Source: Fibrobacteria bacterium (GTDB taxonomy: Bacteria; Fibrobacterota; Fibrobacteria; UBA11236). From it: a stretch of 42,681 nt of DNA. The DNA is taken from assembly GCA_017881725.1 (NCBI GenBank), contig JADGQO010000187.1, forward strand, positions 1 to 42,681. The letters run 5' to 3'. Of this stretch, positions 26,118-34,246 are shown one piece after another. Made by a program: the position numbers and the translations under genes. The notes under the pieces are model-generated. The model searched no databases, had not been told where the DNA came from, and saw nothing but the letters and a program-made list of their open reading frames with translations. Each line of letters opens with the position of its first letter. Within the stretch, counting starts at the first letter, position 1.

Positions 26118-27278
26118 ATGCAGCAATTCAACTTTCCCACCGTCATCCTGTTCGGCTCCGGTGCCTTGGAGGCCTGGGCCGGTCGCGTGGCCGGTTCGGT
26201 CCGCCACGTTCTGCTTGTGACGGACGCAACCTTGGTCAAGGCCGGGTTGGCCGACACCGTGGCCGCGGCCCTAAAGGCGGCCGCAAAGCCAGGTAGCATA
26301 CAGGTTACCGTGTTCGACGGAGTGCATCCCAATCCCGTTGAAGAAGACGTGGAAAAAGGCCTGGCCGCCTATCGGGCTGCCGGTTGCGACGCCTTGGTGG
26401 CTTTGGGCGGCGGAAGTCCCATGGACGTAGCGAAAGTTATCCGCTTGATGGCCGCGCACCCTGGTCCCTTGGCGCAATATGACGACGCCATCGGCGGGGA
26501 CAAGCTGGTCGTCAATCCCATGCCTCCGCTATATGCCATTCCCACCACCGCAGGCACCGGCAGCGAAGTGGGACGATCGGGCGTCATCATCCTGCGGGCA
26601 ACGGGCAAGAAAACCATTTTTTTTCATCCCAAGTTATTGCCGGACATTGCCGTCCTTGAGCCTAAACTGACTGCGGGATTGCCCGCGCATATTACCGCAG
26701 CCACCGGCATCGATGCGTTGACCCATTGCCTGGAGGCCTATTTAGTCCCCAGCTTCCATCCCCTCGCTGACGGCGTGGCCTTGGAGGGCATCCGTTTGAT
26801 CTTGAAGCATTTGCCCGTGGCTTTCGCCCAAGGGTCCAATCTGGAATCGCGCGGAGCGATGCAAATCGCCGCCGCCATGGGCGCCACGGCGTTTCAAAAA
26901 GGACTGGGCATGGTCCATTCCCTGGCCCATCCGCTCTCCGCCCATTACAATACCCACCACGGCTTGGCCAACGCCCTGCTATTGCCGGATGCGCTGGCAT
27001 TTTTGGAATCCGCACCGCTTTCTCAGGAGGCCCGTGCCAGACTGGCGGTTTTGCTCGGACTATTCCGCGACGCCGGTTGGGGCCAGGTGACGTTGTCCCA
27101 GTCCTGCCGTAGTTTCATCCTTGCCCTGGGGGTAACTTTAGGGTTACGTCAGCATAAAATTCCGGAAGCCGACCTGGCGATGCTTGCAGAGGATGCCTTC
27201 GCCGATACTTGCCACGCGACCAACTTGATTCCGGTGAATACGGCGGACCTATTGGCGACCTATCGCGCAGCTTTCTAA
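26118..27278 (+). CDS. Iron-containing alcohol dehydrogenase
   Basis: The 386-residue protein matches group III Fe-dependent alcohol dehydrogenases: ALGGGSPMDVAKVIRLMA (nucleotide site), YAIPTTAGTGSEVGRSGVII, DALTHCLEAYLVPSFHPLAD and GMVHSLAHPLSAHYNTHHG, which carry the metal-binding His residues. It interconverts an alcohol and an aldehyde with NAD(P)H. AAGGTGG precedes its ATG, 19 bp after the GS-like gene, as the last gene of the operon. Together with the ALDH it would take an alcohol group to a carboxylate; the glutamine-synthetase-like partner suggests the alcohol is on a glutamylated amine. Confidence 0.9.
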   Translation: MQQFNFPTVILFGSGALEAWAGRVAGSVRHVLLVTDATLVKAGLADTVAAALKAAAKPGSIQVTVFDGVHPNPVEEDVEKGLAAYRAAGCDALVALGGGSPMDVAKVIRLMAAHPGPLAQYDDAIGGDKLVVNPMPPLYAIPTTAGTGSEVGRSGVIILRATGKKTIFFHPKLLPDIAVLEPKLTAGLPAHITAATGIDALTHCLEAYLVPSFHPLADGVALEGIRLILKHLPVAFAQGSNLESRGAMQIAAAMGATAFQKGLGMVHSLAHPLSAHYNTHHGLANALLLPDALAFLESAPLSQEARARLAVLLGLFRDAGWGQVTLSQSCRSFILALGVTLGLRQHKIPEADLAMLAEDAFADTCHATNLIPVNTADLLATYRAAF

Positions 27279-27337
27279 GAGGTACGCAGCTTTTTGAAAG
27301 ACGCGCGGCTTTTTGACGGGCGAGCCGAAAATTCGGG

Positions 27338-28252
27338 TCAAGGCCCCGTGGCCGAAAGGCGCTGGACCTCCGTCAATTGTTCGTTCAAGTTCCCGCTGCG
27401 AAAACCCTGCGGATCAAACACCACTTCCTGGAAGCCCAGATTTTTAAGTAATCGTTCGATCTCCAGGCCTTCCTCAGTTCCCAGCAGGCGCGGCAATTCT
27501 TCCTTGCCCACCTCGACGCGGGCCGAAGCGCCGAAATGCCTGAGCCTGACTTCGCGGAAACCCCGCTCACGCAAGATGCTTTCACCCGCCTCGATGGCGG
27601 CCAGTTTTGACTGTTCCACTTTTTGGCCGTAGGGAATTCGGCTGCTGAGACAGGGCGATGCCGGTTTGTCCGCAGTGGGCAGCGCGAAAGCTCGCGACAG
27701 CTCACGCACATCGGATTTGGTCATGCCCGCTTCGGCTAAGGGAGCGCGTGCGCCCCGCAGTCGCGCGGCGCGATGACCCGGACGGAAGTCCAAGCCATCA
27801 TCCAGATTGGCTCCGTAAAAAATTTCCGGCAGGTTGTTTTCCTCCGCGATGCGAAGCAGGTGCGTGAACAAATCCTGTTTGCAATGGAAGCAGCGATCCG
27901 GACCGTTGGCGACATATTGCGGATTCTCGAACTCTGTGCCGGTGTAGGCGATCAACTTCAAATCGAGATATCCTGCCAATTGCAAGGCTTCCCGATGATC
28001 ATGGTCTGACAAGGAAGGGCTGACCGCCAAACCGCAAATCGCGCGATCCCGTCCCAACACATCGCGGGCTACGGCGGCGAGAAAGGTCGAGTCCACGCCG
28101 CCGGAGAAACCGATAACTCCACCGTCGCCCCGGCCCAACAAACTCCTTAAAGCGACATACTTGGCCGCCAAAGCGGCCTCGACACCGGAATCTTCCCAGC
28201 GGCGATCGGGCGAAAAGTTCGGACGGGCAGGTAGGGAGCGTTCAGTCAGCAT
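27338..28252 (-). CDS. larE: ATP-dependent sacrificial sulfur transferase LarE-like protein
   Basis: The 304-residue protein has the PP-loop FSGGVDST (about 49-56), RCFHCKQDLF, YGANLDDGLDFRPGHRAA, and SPCLSSRIPYG with a conserved Cys (about 201) at the place where LarE donates its sulphur atom. LarE adenylates and thiolates the pyridinium dicarboxylate precursor of the nickel-pincer cofactor of lactate racemase-type enzymes. The start is uncertain: ATG 28252 is chosen; the ORF reaches 28297. No larA, larB or larC is in the window, so its cofactor partners must be elsewhere, or it thiolates something else. It converges on the alcohol dehydrogenase gene and diverges from the gmk operon. Confidence 0.85.
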   Translation of the reverse strand: MLTERSLPARPNFSPDRRWEDSGVEAALAAKYVALRSLLGRGDGGVIGFSGGVDSTFLAAVARDVLGRDRAICGLAVSPSLSDHDHREALQLAGYLDLKLIAYTGTEFENPQYVANGPDRCFHCKQDLFTHLLRIAEENNLPEIFYGANLDDGLDFRPGHRAARLRGARAPLAEAGMTKSDVRELSRAFALPTADKPASPCLSSRIPYGQKVEQSKLAAIEAGESILRERGFREVRLRHFGASARVEVGKEELPRLLGTEEGLEIERLLKNLGFQEVVFDPQGFRSGNLNEQLTEVQRLSATGP

Positions 28253-28305
28253 GGATGGTCCGGGTTCAAATAGAAATTTTTCCCTCGCCTTCGGCAATCG
28301 AGGCT

Positions 28306-28334
28306 TTGAAAGGGGTTTCCAAAGAAGATATAAT
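28306..28334 (+). promoter_or_regulatory. Strong candidate sigma70 promoter for the gmk operon
   Basis: TTGAAA (28306-28311) and a perfect TATAAT (28329-28334) are 17 bases apart. This would start transcription near 28341, ahead of the small membrane protein start at 28408, and supports that start over the longer upstream reading frame. Confidence 0.65.
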
Positions 28335-28407
28335 TGGGTACCGACGGGATCGCAACCTTCTCCGTCTGCGCAAAGGATCCTTTCGGCGACTCAAGAAGCG
28401 GAATACG

Positions 28408-28701
28408 ATGACCGTTGAAATCAAAGTGGAGATCGTTTTTGCCATCATCCTTTCCCTGGAGCTGTTAGGGCTTTTCATGATTATCATCCGAACCGTGGCC
28501 AATCTCGAATACGGACTCAACCGGGTGGAAGAAATCATCCGCCGCGAGGTGCAATTGGCCCTTCGCGTGAAAGAACAGGAACGTCTGACCCGCGAAAAGG
28601 CGCATCAAAACGACATGAACAAAGGCAAGAAAAACGAGCTTCTCCTGAACATTCCTTTCATGGAGCGTTTGAGCAAGGAGAAGAAAAAGGATAATGGCTG
28701 A
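28408..28701 (+). CDS. Small membrane protein upstream of guanylate kinase
   Basis: The 97-residue protein has one N-terminal membrane helix (VFAIILSLELLGLFMIIIRTV, about residues 8-28). A long charged, probably helical tail follows (RVEEIIRREVQLALRVKEQE and beyond) and ends in a Lys-rich stretch. No family is recognised. It overlaps gmk by 8 bases and shares its promoter, so the two are co-expressed. The ribosome-binding site is weak; the start is placed at ATG 28408 because the promoter lies inside the longer reading frame. Its tail may interact with cytoplasmic or membrane partners, but no function can be given. Confidence 0.65.
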   Translation: MTVEIKVEIVFAIILSLELLGLFMIIIRTVANLEYGLNRVEEIIRREVQLALRVKEQERLTREKAHQNDMNKGKKNELLLNIPFMERLSKEKKKDNG

Positions 28702-29293
28702 ACACGGCAAGTTGATTGTGTTTTCAGCTCCATCGGGAGCGGGGAAGAGCAGTCTAAAAGACGCCCTGATGAAGCGGTTCCCGAAACTGAGATACTCCGT
28801 GTCCGCCACGACGAGGCCGCCTCGGCCGGGAGAATCGGAAGGCGACCATTATTATTTCAAGACCCTCGCTGAATTCAAGGAGATGATCGACCGCAACGAA
28901 CTGGTGGAGCACATGCAGGTGCATGGGAATTTTTACGGGACGCCCCGTGCGCCCATCTTACAGGCTCTGCAACAGGGTTTCTCGATCATTTTAGATCTGG
29001 ATGTCTACGGCAAGGTGAATTTCGACAAGGCTTTTCCGGACGCCCTGGGTATTCTTATCGCCCCCCCCAATTTAGAGGAGCTGGAAAGACGATTGATCGG
29101 TCGCCAATCGGATTCCCAAGAAACGATTCGCATTCGTCTCCAAAACGCCAACCGGGAACTGGATTTCGCATACCGTGAAGGCAAGTACGAGTATACCGTG
29201 GTAAACGATGATTTCAACCGTGCTTTGGAGGAGCTGACCGGCATCCTGGAAAGAGAACTGGGTACTCGGCGTATGCAGGAACACTCCAAATAA
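28694..29293 (+). CDS. gmk: Guanylate kinase
   Basis: The 199-residue enzyme phosphorylates GMP to GDP using ATP. It has P-loop FSAPSGAGKSSL, the GMP-binding SATTRPPRPGE and HGNFYGTPRAPI, and the lid/C-terminal pattern RRLIGRQSDSQETIRIRL and YTVVNDDFNRALEEL. The usual DVQG is DVYG here (ILDLDVYGKVNF). Length is typical. AAGG lies about 4 bases before ATG 28694, and the gene overlaps the upstream small membrane protein gene. rpoZ and the YicC gene, common gmk neighbours, are absent. Confidence 0.95.
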   Translation: MAEHGKLIVFSAPSGAGKSSLKDALMKRFPKLRYSVSATTRPPRPGESEGDHYYFKTLAEFKEMIDRNELVEHMQVHGNFYGTPRAPILQALQQGFSIILDLDVYGKVNFDKAFPDALGILIAPPNLEELERRLIGRQSDSQETIRIRLQNANRELDFAYREGKYEYTVVNDDFNRALEELTGILERELGTRRMQEHSK

Positions 29294-29372
29294 GTCGAAT
29301 ATCTCATCGGATATCGCCAATTCGGGACATATATTCCCTGACGTTCCATGGTCGCTTGGAGGTAAAATAAGG

Positions 29373-31619
29373 ATGTTGCATCTCTTTAGCGGGACTGGCA
29401 TGTCATGTAAAATCGCGTTGGTGGGAATATCCTATTTACTTGCCGGTCCGCTTTGGGAAGGACCTCCGCCCATCGCCCGCGAATTGGGCCGATGCCAAGG
29501 AGTTTTTCAACTCGACCGCGCGCGGCCGGCGCTGTCGAAACCCAGTGCGATTTCCGTTTACGACTTGCCGCCGAAAGGCGAACGCCAAACCGCATGGGCC
29601 AGCTTGGCTCCGGATTTTGACGATGCCTCCTTACGACCGTACGGGTGGATGGTAACCCATGTGTATAAGGGCTTTGCCGCGTTGGAAGGCAATGCCGCCA
29701 GCTTCGCGTTGTTGTCGGATGTGCCTGGAATATTGGAAGTAAAATTACCGCGTAAAGTTCGGGGTACCATGGATGCTACCCGGCAATTGAGCCGTATCGA
29801 TGGCGTCTTGAATTGGGGTCCTGCGCCGAATACCGCCGGCTTGAACGGCAAGGGGTGCTTGGTCGGATTGGTCGATTTCGGATTCGACACGCATCATCCT
29901 GCTTTCCTGGATACGGCCGGAAAAACCCGTTTCCTGGCAATATGGGATCCCAATCTGCCCAAGGAAAAAAACGCGCCCTTCGGAATGGGCCAGGTACGCT
30001 ACCAGTCCCAATTGCAGGCCGATCCGACCTTCGGACAACATGAAACGGATTTGCACGGCACCCATGTCGGCAGCGTCGCGGCCGGATCCAATCGCAACAA
30101 CAACTATTACGGCGCCGCGCCTGAAGCGGACTTGATCGGCGTGAATCTCAGCACCAAGAACGATACCTCCGACCTGGAAACCAATGTTGCTTACGGCATC
30201 GAATGGATTTTCCACGTGGCGGATTCCCTCAAGCTGCCGTGCGTCATTAACTTGAGTTTGGGCAACCAACATGTGGGCCCGCATGACGGCACGTCCCAGT
30301 TCGATCGTTTCCTGGATTCCATCATCGCTCCGGGCCACATCATCGTCGGCGCGGCGGGCAACGACGGCGACAAGAAAGTACATGGGACTTTCAACTTGGG
30401 CGCTACCGATACCCTGGGTTCCTTTACGGCGCTGCCCGCAGTATTCGATTTATGGGGCGAGACGGGTAAGACCTTCAAATTCCAGGTCATGTTGGTCGAT
30501 TCCGCCAGCGGCAATTACACCGTCTCATCGGTTTACATAGCGACCAGCGGAGTCGCGAAAACCGTCCTGGATACGGTGCTGTGGACCAATCCGAATACCA
30601 AGAAATCCGTTTCCCTGATCGTGAATTATGCCAAGGAAAATTCCAACCCATTCAACCGCAGGCCTCATGTTGAATTAGTGGTTCTGCCGACGGGCAAGGA
30701 TTCTGCCTCCGACATGGCCGGCTTGATGGCCGGTTTCCGGTTGGTTGGCGCGGGATTGGTGAATACCTGGAGCGCTAACGGCGGTCCTTTCATGAGTCTG
30801 GGAATCAAGGGCTTCAAGGACGGGGATAACGACCTTTCTATCAGTGAAATCGGGGGAACGTCCAAGAGCATTATATCCGTAGGCGCCTATGTGTCTAAAA
30901 ACGTAATCGTCGATTATTCGGGCGTTTCGCATTCCGACCTGGTGAATCAAAAAGTAGGTGAATTGGCGGTTTGGTCGAGTCACGGACCTACGCTGGACGG
31001 GCGTATCAAACCGGAATTTTGCGCTCCGGGACGCATAATCGTCGCCGCATTGAGTTCGGCGGTTACCCAGCCCTATCAATGGCAATTGCCCGCCATCGCC
31101 ATCTGGCCTAATCCAAGCACGAATTTCGGACGATACATGGCCGTGGAAGGTACTTCCCAGGCGGCTCCGGTGGCCACGGGCGTCATCGCGCTGATGCTGG
31201 AGGCCAATCCCAAACTGACCTCGGCGCAAGCGAAACAGTATTTGATGCAAACGGCTTATCAGGACGCGAACACCGGAACCTTGGCTTCGCCCAACTCCTT
31301 GTGGGGTGCGGGAAAATTGGACGCTTCGGCCGCCATTCAAAAGGTGAAACCCACGCCGGTGCGTACCTTGGCTGAACGCGCAGCTTCCACACGCAGGGTG
31401 GCCGCATTTTTCGCCCAGGGTAACTTGTGGGTGACGGGGATGGGGGATGAGGCGCTGTTGTCAGGAACCGTTTGCGACTGGCGCGGCCGAACCGTTTCCG
31501 GTTTGACTCCGGAGGGGAAAGGCCGCATGGGCTTTTCCGCCTCGCTGCGGTCGGGCGTTTATTTCGCCACCGTGAGGACCAACAAATCCGTTTACCGGCT
31601 GCGCTGGTTCAAGACATAA
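29373..31619 (+). CDS. Secreted S8 family serine peptidase (subtilase)
   Basis: The 748-residue protein has the catalytic triad Asp168 (GLVDFGFDTHH), His228 (DLHGTHVGSVAAG) and Ser595 (EGTSQAAPVATGV), with the oxyanion region VGAAGNDGD. A roughly 200-residue beta-rich insert (about 345-500) separates the His block from the Ser block, as in larger S8 enzymes. The N-terminus has a hydrophobic leader (CKIALVGISYLLAGPL) without a textbook cleavage site, then a pro-region. The C-terminus ends in a sorting-like beta module, SGVYFATV...YRLRWF. It is likely an extracellular or surface protease. TTGGAGGT precedes ATG 29373. It is monocistronic, converging on purQ. Confidence 0.9.
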   Translation: MLHLFSGTGMSCKIALVGISYLLAGPLWEGPPPIARELGRCQGVFQLDRARPALSKPSAISVYDLPPKGERQTAWASLAPDFDDASLRPYGWMVTHVYKGFAALEGNAASFALLSDVPGILEVKLPRKVRGTMDATRQLSRIDGVLNWGPAPNTAGLNGKGCLVGLVDFGFDTHHPAFLDTAGKTRFLAIWDPNLPKEKNAPFGMGQVRYQSQLQADPTFGQHETDLHGTHVGSVAAGSNRNNNYYGAAPEADLIGVNLSTKNDTSDLETNVAYGIEWIFHVADSLKLPCVINLSLGNQHVGPHDGTSQFDRFLDSIIAPGHIIVGAAGNDGDKKVHGTFNLGATDTLGSFTALPAVFDLWGETGKTFKFQVMLVDSASGNYTVSSVYIATSGVAKTVLDTVLWTNPNTKKSVSLIVNYAKENSNPFNRRPHVELVVLPTGKDSASDMAGLMAGFRLVGAGLVNTWSANGGPFMSLGIKGFKDGDNDLSISEIGGTSKSIISVGAYVSKNVIVDYSGVSHSDLVNQKVGELAVWSSHGPTLDGRIKPEFCAPGRIIVAALSSAVTQPYQWQLPAIAIWPNPSTNFGRYMAVEGTSQAAPVATGVIALMLEANPKLTSAQAKQYLMQTAYQDANTGTLASPNSLWGAGKLDASAAIQKVKPTPVRTLAERAASTRRVAAFFAQGNLWVTGMGDEALLSGTVCDWRGRTVSGLTPEGKGRMGFSASLRSGVYFATVRTNKSVYRLRWFKT

Positions 31620-31689
31620 ACGGAGCGTTCGCCGTTAGGCCTCATGCTCCGTCGTCGCCGCCGGGTGATTCCGATTCTGACCTGGCGGT

Positions 31690-32526
31690 CTAACCCGCTT
31701 TAGCCAGTTTCCGGGAACCCACGTATTCCACCGCGTTGCGGAAAATCCGGATGCCTTCGCCTTCGCCGCGGAGGCCCAGCTTCTGCCATTGGGGATGATT
31801 GGTCGCCAGCATATGCGCTTCGGGATGGGGCATCAATCCGAAGATGAGACCGTCCGGACTGCACACGCCGGCAATATGATCGACCGATCCGTTGGGATTG
31901 GCGGGATAGGCGGATTCGCCTTCACCAAGATTGTCGCCCGTCGCGGTGCAATAACGCAAACAGATTTGACCGTTACGGCGCAAGGCTTCCAGCGATTCGG
32001 CGTCGCGGGGGATGAACTTGCCTTCGCCATGGCGGATGGGCAAATAGATGCGTGCGATGCCGCGCGTCCAAATGCAGTGGCTTTCCAAGTCGCCGGCGAG
32101 ATGGCACCAGCGATCTTCGAAGCGGCCGGAATCGTTGAAGGTCAAGGTGGCGTCCTGGCGGAACAGATCCGCTTTATCGGCGGACTTTCTCAGGCCGCCG
32201 GGGAGCAGCCCCAGCTTCACGAGCACCTGGAAGCCATTGCAAATGCCGATCATGGGCACGCCCTGTTGGGCGGCGTCACGCAAGGCGTCGGCGAGGGAGT
32301 GTTTCAATTTGTTGGCGAAGACGCGCCCGCTGGCAATATGGTCGCCGAAGGAGAATCCACCCGGCACGGCGATGATGTCGAAGCCGGACAGCGAGGGCTT
32401 GCCGGCGATTAAATCGTTGATATGCACGCGCAGCGGATCCGCGCCCGCGAGCTTGAAGCTGTGGGCCAGCTCCGCGTCGGAGTTGATGCCATATCCGGTG
32501 ATGACGGCGACGGTGGGTTTTTGCAT
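31690..32526 (-). CDS. purQ: Phosphoribosylformylglycinamidine synthase subunit PurQ (glutaminase)
   Basis: The 278-residue class I glutamine amidotransferase supplies ammonia to PurL in purine synthesis. Landmarks are VITGYGINSDAELAHSFKLA, VPGGFSFGDHIASGR, nucleophile Cys in GICNGFQVLVKLGLLPG and the catalytic His/Glu in LMPHPEAHM. Its ATG at 32526 lies 6 bases after a short duplicated piece of the purL 3' end (reads KPLDW-stop on the minus strand). A second, truncated purQ start lies next to purL at 34166-34246. purL is 1.7 kb upstream, with three unrelated AT-rich genes between. The gene is complete and should be functional. Confidence 0.93.
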   Translation of the reverse strand: MQKPTVAVITGYGINSDAELAHSFKLAGADPLRVHINDLIAGKPSLSGFDIIAVPGGFSFGDHIASGRVFANKLKHSLADALRDAAQQGVPMIGICNGFQVLVKLGLLPGGLRKSADKADLFRQDATLTFNDSGRFEDRWCHLAGDLESHCIWTRGIARIYLPIRHGEGKFIPRDAESLEALRRNGQICLRYCTATGDNLGEGESAYPANPNGSVDHIAGVCSPDGLIFGLMPHPEAHMLATNHPQWQKLGLRGEGEGIRIFRNAVEYVGSRKLAKAG

Positions 32527-32563
32527 GGGGGATTACCAATCCAAAGGCTTGAGGTGGGTGAAC
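32452..32563 (-). repeat. Direct repeat copy A: purL 3' end plus purQ 5' end
   Basis: 112 bases match 34172-34285 at about 80% by eye. On the minus strand both copies read the last codons of purL (KPLDW-stop), a short spacer, then the purQ start and its first 25 codons. This copy belongs to the intact purQ and keeps only about 10 codons of purL (FTHLKPLDW). Confidence 0.85.
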
Positions 32564-32725
32564 GACAATAACATTAATATTCGCCTAGTAGACGAGCAAA
32601 ACCCGGCGGCCTAAACCGTCGAAGTGCTTGCCCTGCCAATTGATTTCCATGGGCCATAGAATACGGCGCATGGTGGGCAATATAACCTGTCCGGATCAGA
32701 ACGGACAGTTCAAAGGAGGGGTGCA
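32564..32725 (-). other. Gap between purQ-side repeat and the AT-rich lipoprotein gene
   Basis: It contains a perfect 7-bp inverted repeat CTGTCCG...CGGACAG (32687-32708) just downstream of the lipoprotein stop, a possible transcript end without a T-tract. A 28-codon minus-strand ORF (32585-32671, reads MEINWQGKHFDGLGRRVLL inside) is of unknown meaning and may be a gene relic. Confidence 0.4.
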
Positions 32726-33685
32726 CTAATAATCCTCCTGAATATTCGCAGATATATTTGTAGCTTGAAATTTTCCGTATAAGTTCGCAATGGTCAAACC
32801 CGCAAGCTGATCTTTGGTCGCGAATGAAATAGAAATGCTATTGCCGGATATAGAGTCATAGTCGAAGGAGTTCATGCCATTATAAATCGATCCGATGTCC
32901 AAACTGTCGAATTCTACTTTCCCTGATTGGAGAGAGGACAGGCGTAGCTCCCCAACTTTTGTTGGCGTATATATTCGAAAAAAAACATCCCCATTTGGTC
33001 TAGATCTACCAATTCTATCCCAGTACTTAAGTACACCTAATGTTTCCGGAGTCACTTTTGCTCCTTGATAAGCAACAATAGAGTATGGCGGTTGTCTGAG
33101 AGCTGTTACCATACCAAATGCTGTGTTGGTATTATCATCGAAATAAAATAAATCAGCTTCAGTATTCAAAATGGCTGTAGTAACTTTTGATTTAAGATCC
33201 ATGATTCGACTATTATCCACAAAATATTTGTTGGAACTGCTCAAAAACCCAATTATTGGGGTGAATAAAATATTTTTATTGCCCGATAAATCAAATATTC
33301 CGGACGCTCGGCTTCCTCTATATATTGTTTCATAGGCTAAATTGGGATAGTTAAAATCAAAATGGTTCCCCCATGGAACATCGCTCATATCCGTGCTTAA
33401 ATCCGCTACTTTCGTTAATTTTTCCGTTTTGAAATTATATGTGAACAGCCGCTGGTTGATTCCATACGTACTGCTGCTTGCAAAAGTATTTCCGATGGGG
33501 ATTTTTGAGGTATATTCAAGTTGAATTGCGCCTGCGGTTATGCTGTCAATCATGAACGCGCCTGTCCATTTCACAACGTGACTTTTGGAATAACTGGTGC
33601 ATCCGTTGCAATTAATCAAGCAATAAAATGCCAGGATTAAAGTACTACCTAGTTTTAGTTTAGCATTCAACAGTAAAATCCTCAT
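32726..33685 (-). CDS. AT-rich putative lipoprotein, third gene of the inserted cassette
   Basis: The 319-residue protein has a hydrophobic leader and Cys residues at LINCNGC (about 26-29) that could be a lipobox. The rest is rich in Ser, Asn, Tyr and Phe, with beta-strand and turn patterns (QRLFTYNFKTEKLTKVADL, GIFDLSGNKNILFTP), perhaps a beta-propeller-like fold; no family is recognised. Its codons are clearly more AT-rich than purL and purQ, pointing to acquisition. The ATG at 33685 overlaps the stop of the preceding ORF as ATGA. It ends 200 bp before purQ. Confidence 0.65.
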   Translation of the reverse strand: MRILLLNAKLKLGSTLILAFYCLINCNGCTSYSKSHVVKWTGAFMIDSITAGAIQLEYTSKIPIGNTFASSSTYGINQRLFTYNFKTEKLTKVADLSTDMSDVPWGNHFDFNYPNLAYETIYRGSRASGIFDLSGNKNILFTPIIGFLSSSNKYFVDNSRIMDLKSKVTTAILNTEADLFYFDDNTNTAFGMVTALRQPPYSIVAYQGAKVTPETLGVLKYWDRIGRSRPNGDVFFRIYTPTKVGELRLSSLQSGKVEFDSLDIGSIYNGMNSFDYDSISGNSISISFATKDQLAGLTIANLYGKFQATNISANIQEDY

Positions 33686-33867
33686 AGTAGTCGGAAACTT
33701 TTTCTGGGGCGGTTTTTTTTCTTTTTATATTCGGAATACTTTAGCGTCATAAACCCTCCCATCAAATTGGATCGTGTTTCCTGCATAACCCAAGTTTTTT
33801 CGAATTGTTGGTAGGTAAATCCAGTTTCCATATCGGGCGCGCCTGGGGTTTGTACGGCAATTTTCAT
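33682..33867 (-). CDS. Small hypothetical protein, second gene of the inserted cassette
   Basis: The 61-residue ORF (starts MKIAVQTPGAPDMETGF, ends in a basic KKKKNRPRKSFRLL tail) overlaps its neighbours on both sides by ATGA junctions (33864-33867 and 33682-33685). An ATG two codons upstream (33873) is also possible. No family is recognised. The tight coupling argues that it is translated, but it could also be part of one longer gene split by a frameshift. Confidence 0.5.
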   Translation of the reverse strand: MKIAVQTPGAPDMETGFTYQQFEKTWVMQETRSNLMGGFMTLKYSEYKKKKNRPRKSFRLL

Positions 33868-34139
33868 AACCATTTTTTTAACGTATCGACTTCCACCTTA
33901 ACTAATCCTTCATTCAAGGACAAATCAAGATGGGCGCAATTTGATAAAGTGGAAGCAGAAATCGTTAGTTTGTTGGTGTCAATTTTAGAGGCCGTCATAA
34001 AATTATTTGAAGTCATTCCAGGTAATCCCATGGGGGCGCCGGCGGCACTCCCAATCGAACGGCTGACCGTTCTATTTTTGGAACGAATCCATTTTGTGTC
34101 ACTATATGAGTTTTGAAACGTGTTTGGAGAGAGTAGCAT
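33864..34139 (-). CDS. Small hypothetical protein, first gene of the inserted cassette
   Basis: The 91-residue ORF starts at ATG 34139 (MLLSPNTFQNSYSDTKW), without a strong ribosome-binding site. It contains a Ser/Thr/Asn-rich middle (SNNFMTASKIDTNKLTISAS) and ends LVKVEVDTLKKWL, with its stop overlapping the next ATG. No family is recognised; it may be the remaining C-terminal part of a larger protein. It begins only 27 bases after the truncated purQ copy ends, so purL read-through may drive it. Confidence 0.45.
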   Translation of the reverse strand: MLLSPNTFQNSYSDTKWIRSKNRTVSRSIGSAAGAPMGLPGMTSNNFMTASKIDTNKLTISASTLSNCAHLDLSLNEGLVKVEVDTLKKWL

Positions 34140-34165
34140 TTTTTTTCCGAATTTTTTCACTCCGT

Positions 34166-34246
34166 TCAAAACTTGAAGCTGTGGGCCAAATTCAAGTCGA
34201 AGTTGATGCCATATCCAGTGATTACCGAGATGGTGGTTTTTCCCAC
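34166..34246 (-). pseudogene. Truncated second copy of the purQ 5' end
   Basis: The minus strand reads VGKTTISVITGYGINFDLNL then AHSFKF-stop, matching PurQ residues 1-26 (MQKPTVAVITGYGINSDAEL...). It starts with GTG 5 bases after the purL stop, the place where a native purQ would begin, and is cut off after 26 codons. Differences from the intact copy are scattered, so it is not a recent exact duplication. Confidence 0.85.

Noticed and set aside
31789..32412. 207-codon plus-strand ORF opposite purQ
   Set aside because: Antisense to a complete purQ with conserved catalytic residues.
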